Below are positions 59,055 through 64,000 of a stretch of DNA of 64,000 nt, piece after piece. A program made the position numbers and the translations under genes. The stretch is from Haloarcula sp. H-GB4. GTDB lineage: Archaea > Halobacteriota > Halobacteria > Halobacteriales > Haloarculaceae. The stretch covers positions 1 through 64,000 of the forward strand of contig NZ_JAVDDX010000006.1 of the NCBI RefSeq assembly GCF_030848575.1. The letters are read 5' to 3'. Every line of letters begins with the position of its first letter. The first letter of the stretch is position 1. The notes under the pieces were generated by a model that was given only the letters and a program-made list of their open reading frames with translations, made no database searches and was not told the origin of the DNA.

Positions 59055-59191
59055 TCGCGATGAATCGGATGGCCGGGAACGAGCCGCCGTGTATTTTCTG
59101 CGCCCCAACGGGGTGGCGGGCGTCCCACTGAGGGCGTGCCGCATACCGATTATGAGTGTAAACAAGACAGACAAGACGGCTGCACAGCAGT
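59055..59191 (+). repeat. Partial duplication of the 58455-58592 segment
   Basis: TCGCGATGAATCGGATG starts at 58455 and again at 59055, and the similarity continues through the leader hairpin, the spacer GCGTCCCAC and the first codons after the ATG (58553 versus 59152). The two copies are 600 bp apart and have diverged by substitutions and small indels. Confidence 0.7.
59093..59122 (+). promoter_or_regulatory. Leader hairpin element 14
   Basis: ATTTTCTG (59093-59100), then CGCCC (59101-59105)/GGGCG (59118-59122). The ATG is at 59152. Compared with element 13, both stem arms changed together, so the pairing is kept. Confidence 0.6.
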
Positions 59192-59355
59192 ACGACAACT
59201 ATCCCGATCCCGACGCCATCGTTCACTTTGGCGATGTCTCGGAGGAACTGGTCGAGTTGGTCGAGGAAACGGTGGAAACCTCCGACTTCCTGTCGACCTC
59301 TCGCGACGACCTGCCGGAAACGACGCTGCTCGTTGAGGCGGTCGAAAATGAGTGA
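59152..59355 (+). CDS. Small acidic protein, 67 aa, related leader to the 58553 gene
   Basis: A 67-aa very acidic protein (HFGDVSEELVELVEETVETS). Its N-terminal MSVNKTDKTAAQQYDN parallels MCENKADETAVQQCDD at 58553, from the duplication; the rest differs. A longer frame lies upstream, but the leader element fixes the start. Function unknown. Confidence 0.5.
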   Translation: MSVNKTDKTAAQQYDNYPDPDAIVHFGDVSEELVELVEETVETSDFLSTSRDDLPETTLLVEAVENE

Positions 59356-59416
59356 CGACCAGCTGTTCATCGTGGTTGAGGGTGTCGGGCCAGCAGATTT
59401 TCCTCAGTCACAGTGA
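59348..59416 (+). CDS. Very short ORF, 22 aa, possibly a truncated gene
   Basis: ATG 59348 overlaps the previous stop by eight bases and is followed by 21 codons (MSDDQLFIVVEGVG...) to TGA. The sequence reads like the first strand and turn of a larger domain, so this may be a truncated remnant. Confidence 0.3.
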   Translation: MSDDQLFIVVEGVGPADFPQSQ

Positions 59417-59702
59417 CTCGACCTCTTTGAAGTCGTCGTCGATACGTCTTACAGGCCTATACAGGAGAGGAAACGAGATTTCCGCCGGTATGCTGCCGAT
59501 TCCGCTTAAGTACGGGTTGGAACCTCGAACGTCATGCTTGGCGGAAGTCCGATGGCTGGATTCCACGTCTTTCAGAGTCTGGAGGAGGTCAATCTCAGAC
59601 AATTGTTTCGTAATATCATTATAATATTATTATCTATTTATACTTACCTTTTATGTGTAAGAAGAAAGATGTATATACGGCTATATTCATATACATATCA
59701 AT

Positions 59703-60050
59703 ATGACAGAGATAATTTTTGACGCCTCCTACCCGGGCGGCCGCGACCCGCCTGATCTCGGTGGGTTCGAGCACAAGGACGGTGAGTGGCGCTTGAGGCT
59801 TGATGGGTACGAGCGATTTATCCAGGATGTCACGGGAGTGGCGGTTGATGATAACATCTCGCCGCGGGAATTGAAAACCATACAAAGCCGGATTGAAGGC
59901 TGTGTTGCGACTTACAAGCGTAGTGGCGGATGCATGTGTGACGAGTTTGAGAGCTACGAGCACGTCGATTCGTTGGAGACCGTTCAGGAGCTATCCCGGT
60001 TCTTCAGAGTCCTCGTGGCGACCCGTATAGAGGACTCACTCCCCACGTGA
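59703..60050 (+). CDS. Hypothetical protein, 115 aa
   Basis: A 115-aa protein with an N-terminal strand region (IIFDASYPGGRDPPDLGGFE, then WRLRLDGYERFIQDVTGVAV) and a helical C-terminus (LETVQELSRFFRVLVATRIE). A Cys pair GGCMCDEF could bind metal. It is preceded by an AT-rich stretch with TATA-like sequences. No family recognised. Confidence 0.55.
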   Translation: MTEIIFDASYPGGRDPPDLGGFEHKDGEWRLRLDGYERFIQDVTGVAVDDNISPRELKTIQSRIEGCVATYKRSGGCMCDEFESYEHVDSLETVQELSRFFRVLVATRIEDSLPT

Positions 60051-60051
60051 T

Positions 60052-60080
60052 GTTCGGGTTGGTTCATCCGGCAACCGAAC
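60052..60080 (+). terminator. Hairpin after the 115-aa gene
   Basis: GTTCGGGTTG (60052-60061) pairs with CAACCGAAC (60072-60080) with one bulge, starting right after the stop codon at 60050. No T-tract follows. Confidence 0.4.
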
Positions 60081-60289
60081 AACGCGTTTCGACTCTCGTG
60101 GTAATGAGTTTCACTCTCCGTGTGGAGATCCATATAGCGAGCGCGACACGGAGAATTCAAACCTGTGAGGTGGGTTCGCCCGGTGGTTGACAACAGCGAT
60201 ACATACTACTATATACTCATCATATAACTGATTAAATACGCAATCCTGTACGTTCCGGTATCTGTAGTCGGATCACAATCAAACGTACC

Positions 60290-60997
60290 ATGCCATCGAG
60301 GTTCACGCTCAACCCGACAATCGACGCCACACATCACCAGTTGGATAGCACTGACTGGGACAATATATACATCACCGGAGATGTCCACGGGTGCTACCAG
60401 GCGCTTTGTCGGTTACTCGATAGGCTCGATCCGAGCCCCGGTGACCTCGTCGTATTCGTCGGCGACCTCGTCATGAAAGGACCGGACAGCAAAGCCGTCC
60501 TCGATCTCGTCAGTAACACACCGAACTTCTATTCCGTTCGCGGAAACAACGAGCAGGAACTGATTGACGGCCGCGAATCGATCGATAGCCTCACAGAAAC
60601 CGACCTGGCGTATCTCGAATCGCTTCCCGTCGTTATTTCCTGGGACGACGTCGTTGTGGTTCACGGTGGTATTGACCATCGGAAGCCGGTCGTCGAACAC
60701 ACACTTGATGAACTGTTGAACACTCGTTCGCTTGTCCCCAACGGGAGCTACGACCGCCCGTACTGGTTCGAAGCGCGTCAAGAGTTGCCGCGGGTGTTTT
60801 TTGGACACACCGTTCTTGCTGAGCCGTTCGATAGTGAATACGCGGTAGGGCTTGATACGGGCTGTGTGCACGGTGGCCAGTTGACAGCGTACGATTACCG
60901 AGCTGAGAAATTCATATCTGTCGAGCCAGCCGAGACGCACGTCCAGCGGCCGGCTGATAGCATCGCTGAACCACACGATCAACACTCACACCTCTAA
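60290..60997 (+). CDS. Calcineurin-like phosphoesterase (ApaH/PrpE-type)
   Basis: A 235-aa metallophosphatase. The metal-binding motifs are clear: GDVHG (from residue 30), GDLVMKGPDS, RGNNEQEL, VVHGGIDHRK and the C-terminal FFGHTV and LDTGCVHGG. This is the PPP-superfamily pattern of Ser/Thr phosphatases and bis(5'-nucleosyl)-tetraphosphatases. The next gene, ppk1, begins one base after its stop, so they form one operon. It could hydrolyse dinucleotide polyphosphates or act on phosphorylated or polyphosphate-linked targets. Substrate cannot be decided from sequence. Confidence 0.8.
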   Translation: MPSRFTLNPTIDATHHQLDSTDWDNIYITGDVHGCYQALCRLLDRLDPSPGDLVVFVGDLVMKGPDSKAVLDLVSNTPNFYSVRGNNEQELIDGRESIDSLTETDLAYLESLPVVISWDDVVVVHGGIDHRKPVVEHTLDELLNTRSLVPNGSYDRPYWFEARQELPRVFFGHTVLAEPFDSEYAVGLDTGCVHGGQLTAYDYRAEKFISVEPAETHVQRPADSIAEPHDQHSHL

Positions 60998-60998
60998 C

Positions 60999-63500
60999 AT
61001 GGATACCGACTCGCCGCTCGATATCTCGCCGTATGAGCCGCCAAATGTTGATTTAGAGGATACAGACCTCTATCTGAATCGGGAACTCAGTATGCTCGCG
61101 TACCAGCGACGAGTGCTTCATGAGGCGCTGGATAACCGGAATCCGTTGCTCGAACGAGTCCGGTTTTTGTCCATATTCACACGTAATATCGACGAGTTCG
61201 TGATGAAGCGTATCGGAGGACTCAAACAGCAGATCGATGCAGGTATCGAAGGGACGACAGTTGATGGACGAACAGCTGTCGAGCAGTGGAAAGAAATCCA
61301 CGACCAACTGCAGCCGATGCTGAAAAAACAGGCGAAGTGTTATCAAAAAAAGGTCCGTCCAGCGCTGGCCAACGAGGGCATTGAAGTAGTCGATTACGCC
61401 GAGTTGAGTGCAGCAGAACAGTCTCAGGTCCGGGACTACTTCGAGGAGTCGGTCAAACCGGCGCTGACACCATTATCTTTTGATCCGGCCCATCCGTTCC
61501 CGTTCATTTCGAACCGGTCGCTGTCCCTCGCCGTCCTCACGGAGCAGTCAAACGAGAATGAGCCGACGTTCACTCGGATCAAGATTCCGCCCAACAGGCC
61601 GCGGTTGATAGACGTCGACAGCGGGACGCGGTACGTGCTGGTTGAAGACGTTATCCGCAACAATCTTGACCTCCTGTTGCCGAACATCGAGATACTCGAT
61701 ACGGCACTGTTCCGCCTCACACGCAACGCCGAGGTGCACCGGAACGAGGAGGTCGCTGAGGACCTCATCGATATGATTGAGGATGTTCTCGAACAACGCC
61801 GGTTTGCCAGCGTTGTTCGGATGGAAATCGAACCCGACGCTGACAGTCGGATTCAGGAGACGCTGCAAGAGCAACTGAAGCTTGACGACCGTGAGATATA
61901 CGCTCTGAATGCTCCAATCGATTATCGGGACTTCAAGACGCTGACTGATATAGACCGGCCGGAACTCAAGCGCGAGCCGTGGACGCCACAGCCACATCCA
62001 CGGCTGGAGCAGGGCCAACAATCTCCATTCGACGAAGCAGAGCAAGAGACGACCAATCAAACTGTTTTCGACCACATCTACGACGATGACATCTTGCTCC
62101 ATCATCCGTACCACGACTTCGACAGGACGGTCCAGCGGTTCTTGACCGAAGCAGCGAACGACCCTGACGTGCTGGCGGTGAAGGCAGCTATCTACAGAAC
62201 TGCAAGCGACTCGCAGGTCATCGAGTCGCTCATCGAGGCCGCGGAGAACGGTAAACAGGTCGCGGTAATGGTCGAACTGAAAGCTCGCTTCGACGAGCAG
62301 AACAATCTTCAGTGGGTCCGACGTCTGGAGGAAAACGGCATCCACGTCGCGTACGGGACAATCGGATTGAAAACCCACACGAAAACTGCGCTCGTGGTCC
62401 GCGAGGAGGGTAACGATGTTAACCTGTACTCACACGTCGGGACTGGGAACTACCACTCTGAGACTGCAAAGGGGTACGTCGACCTTGGGCTGTTGACCGC
62501 CGACAGAGATATTGGGCAGGACTTGGTGACACTGTTTAATTCATTTACCGGGCCGGGTCTAGATAACCAGTTCCGGAAACTGTTGGTCGCGCCGGTGACG
62601 ATGCGCCAGGAGTTTACCCGATACATTCGTCGCGAGGCCCAGCACGCACAGGCCGGGCGTCCGGCACGGATTGTGGCAAAAGTCAATGGCCTCGAAGACC
62701 CAGTAATAGTCGAAGAACTGTACCGGGCGGCAATGGCCGGGGTCGAGATCGACCTCATCGTCCGCGATATCTGTCGTCTCCGGCCCGGAATCGACGGTAT
62801 TAGTGAGAATATCTCGGTTCACTCTGTTGTGGGTCGATTTCTTGAACACTCCCGCATCTTCTATTTCGAGAACGGTGCACAGGCGAACGACTCCGAAGAG
62901 ACGGGTCCACAGGGCCATGGTGGGCAACCCGAATATTATATTGGCAGTGCTGATTGGATGACCCGGAATCTCGACAGCCGAGTTGAGGCAGTGACGCCCG
63001 TTGAGGACCCGGTGATTCGGCAACAGCTGAAATTCATTCTCGATCTCATACTCTCTGACAACCGTAAACGCTGGACGATGAATCCTGATGGGAGCTACGA
63101 CCAGCAGTACCCTGCCGACAGCGAGAGGGTAGTCGATACGCAGTCAGTTCTGATGAGCGAGACGAGACGGGCAGCAACGGACGATGACATCACTACGGGT
63201 GTCGCGACGGATTTTCCTGTGGAGAGTAATATTCTTGTTCAGGCTAATACTGATGAGGGCGCCGCGGAGATATCCGAAGATCAAGACACTCAGTCAACTC
63301 TGAATCAGCAAACAAGCGATGGGGGGACGGTTACGGGGGATCCGCTTCATCGCCATCCAGAGAAGTGGTACCGGCCTGACAGCAACATCTACGAGTTTAC
63401 TGTTCGAACCCCGGAGGGTGGTCGCCGTTACCTGAAGACGAGAGGGGGCGCTGAAGCGGCACTCCGGAGACTATATGGCAAAAAGACGGACGAAAACTGA
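60999..63500 (+). CDS. ppk1: Polyphosphate kinase 1
   Basis: An 833-aa enzyme that polymerises the terminal phosphate of ATP into polyphosphate. The N-terminal domain begins YLNRELSMLAYQRRVLHEAL, then RNIDEFVMKRIGGLKQQID. The catalytic half carries the phospho-histidine motif H460-T-K462 (KTHTKTALVV), then SHVGTGNYHSETAKGYVDLG, and the second histidine H617 in GRFLEHSRIFYFENG. These match both HKD-like halves of PPK1. About 140 extra residues at the C-terminus (acidic, then KWYRPDSNIYEFTVRTPEGG) form a small domain not in bacterial enzymes. The operon partner is a phosphatase. Confidence 0.9.
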   Translation: MDTDSPLDISPYEPPNVDLEDTDLYLNRELSMLAYQRRVLHEALDNRNPLLERVRFLSIFTRNIDEFVMKRIGGLKQQIDAGIEGTTVDGRTAVEQWKEIHDQLQPMLKKQAKCYQKKVRPALANEGIEVVDYAELSAAEQSQVRDYFEESVKPALTPLSFDPAHPFPFISNRSLSLAVLTEQSNENEPTFTRIKIPPNRPRLIDVDSGTRYVLVEDVIRNNLDLLLPNIEILDTALFRLTRNAEVHRNEEVAEDLIDMIEDVLEQRRFASVVRMEIEPDADSRIQETLQEQLKLDDREIYALNAPIDYRDFKTLTDIDRPELKREPWTPQPHPRLEQGQQSPFDEAEQETTNQTVFDHIYDDDILLHHPYHDFDRTVQRFLTEAANDPDVLAVKAAIYRTASDSQVIESLIEAAENGKQVAVMVELKARFDEQNNLQWVRRLEENGIHVAYGTIGLKTHTKTALVVREEGNDVNLYSHVGTGNYHSETAKGYVDLGLLTADRDIGQDLVTLFNSFTGPGLDNQFRKLLVAPVTMRQEFTRYIRREAQHAQAGRPARIVAKVNGLEDPVIVEELYRAAMAGVEIDLIVRDICRLRPGIDGISENISVHSVVGRFLEHSRIFYFENGAQANDSEETGPQGHGGQPEYYIGSADWMTRNLDSRVEAVTPVEDPVIRQQLKFILDLILSDNRKRWTMNPDGSYDQQYPADSERVVDTQSVLMSETRRAATDDDITTGVATDFPVESNILVQANTDEGAAEISEDQDTQSTLNQQTSDGGTVTGDPLHRHPEKWYRPDSNIYEFTVRTPEGGRRYLKTRGGAEAALRRLYGKKTDEN

Positions 63501-63589
63501 TCCAAACGGCCAGGAGGGACACCGCTACATACATAGAACACAATAGCCATCATAGCAGCGTATTTTTTCTGCAAACATTATTACCCCGT

Positions 63590-63859
63590 ATGGTTGCACT
63601 GGGAGTACTCCAATGCCCCGTTTGTGAGAAAGTATGCTTTTATCAACAAAAGGCAACCACCACACGGGACCGGTTGAAAGAGTTAGCATCAGACCATCTC
63701 TCGTCTCATAGGCTTGATGAGAGTAAACAGGGCATCTATCGGGTCATGATGGCTGATAAAACTGGAGACATTCAACTAAGTGATGCCAACGACACCCCGA
63801 CCAGAGAGTGGATACCACCGACGGATGGCCTCCCTCAGCAGGCACGAAGCGAACTATAA
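63590..63859 (+). CDS. Small zinc-finger-like protein, 89 aa
   Basis: An 89-aa protein with CPVCEKVCFYQ near the start and His residues about 25-30 further on (SDHLSSHRLDE), a spacing that would suit a C2H2-type finger. The rest is polar. It starts at ATG 63590 and follows ppk1 by 89 bp, apparently as a separate unit. Function unknown. Confidence 0.5.
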   Translation: MVALGVLQCPVCEKVCFYQQKATTTRDRLKELASDHLSSHRLDESKQGIYRVMMADKTGDIQLSDANDTPTREWIPPTDGLPQQARSEL

Positions 63860-64000
63860 CTACGCTAGTGAAGATGGAATATATATTCGACAATACCATT
63901 CTCTATCCCTATTAGAAATGCACTTGAAGTCCAATAGCTATCGTAATTACAATGACTCACTTGTTTTCTGAGACTGTCGCGGCACAAACCAAGCAAATCG

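Noticed and set aside
1-64000. CRISPR arrays, tRNA or rRNA genes
   Set aside because: No regularly spaced repeats with unique spacers and no tRNA cloverleaf or rRNA-like sequence were noticed. This was a reading by eye, not a tool scan.

Overview
This window is a stretch of haloarchaeal accessory DNA, most likely a large conjugative plasmid or megaplasmid. The proteins are strongly acidic, the start sites are archaeal (leaderless TATA promoters, GGAGGTG-type ribosome sites), the secreted proteins carry Tat lipoprotein signals, and the replication proteins are archaeal types (Orc1/Cdc6, PCNA, RPA, XPB-Bax1). There are no rRNA, tRNA or core metabolic genes, apart from a polyphosphate kinase and phosphatase pair at the right edge.

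Layout. (1) 1-9444, minus strand: a tightly overlapping conjugation operon. In transcription order it encodes a VirB2-like pilin, a large secreted glycoprotein-like protein, a Tat lipoprotein, a VirB6/TrbL-like channel protein, a VirB4 ATPase with an N-terminal membrane part, two small relaxosome-type proteins, and the start of a VirD2-type relaxase that runs off the left edge. (2) 9445-12291: a control region with strong inverted repeats, a putative DNA-binding protein, and a small protein carrying only the C-terminal winged helix of MCM. (3) 12375-25030: an AT-richer island bounded by insertion-sequence relics and one intact IS. It holds a DNA methyltransferase, a cytidine-deaminase-like protein fused to a gyrase A C-terminal pinwheel, a 200-aa unknown, a Dnd-associated small protein, a DndD-like SMC ATPase, a 65-aa protein and a PLD-helicase fusion. 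It looks like a modification-linked defence system without the Dnd sulfur-modification enzymes, and is the best candidate here for an undescribed system. (4) 25321-36881: a serine recombinase, a histidine kinase, an XPB-Bax1 helicase/nuclease pair, a ParA operon, two small HTH loci and an RPA operon. (5) 37061-50043 and 57421-59416: cargo and replication genes (PCNA, ArdC, GIY-YIG, DUF6610, DUF6884, Mom-like and others), most preceded by one conserved hairpin motif: a TTTTGTG-type box, then a short stem whose sequence varies while its pairing is kept, often abutting the ATG. Between them lies a replication origin of repeated 19-bp boxes next to orc1/cdc6 (45543-47349). (6) 50259-57265: two secreted beta-propeller lipoproteins flanking an IS1595-type element that is interrupted, exactly in its transposase stop codon, by an IS630-type element. 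(7) 59703-63859: a small gene, a phosphatase-ppk1 operon and a zinc-finger-like small protein.

As a whole the element carries its own transfer machinery, origin, partition genes and spare replication and repair factors. It also has genes for crossing or enforcing restriction barriers: ArdC, a Mom-like modifier and the methyltransferase/DndD-like island. Function calls come from reading motifs and remembered family patterns; no database search was run.
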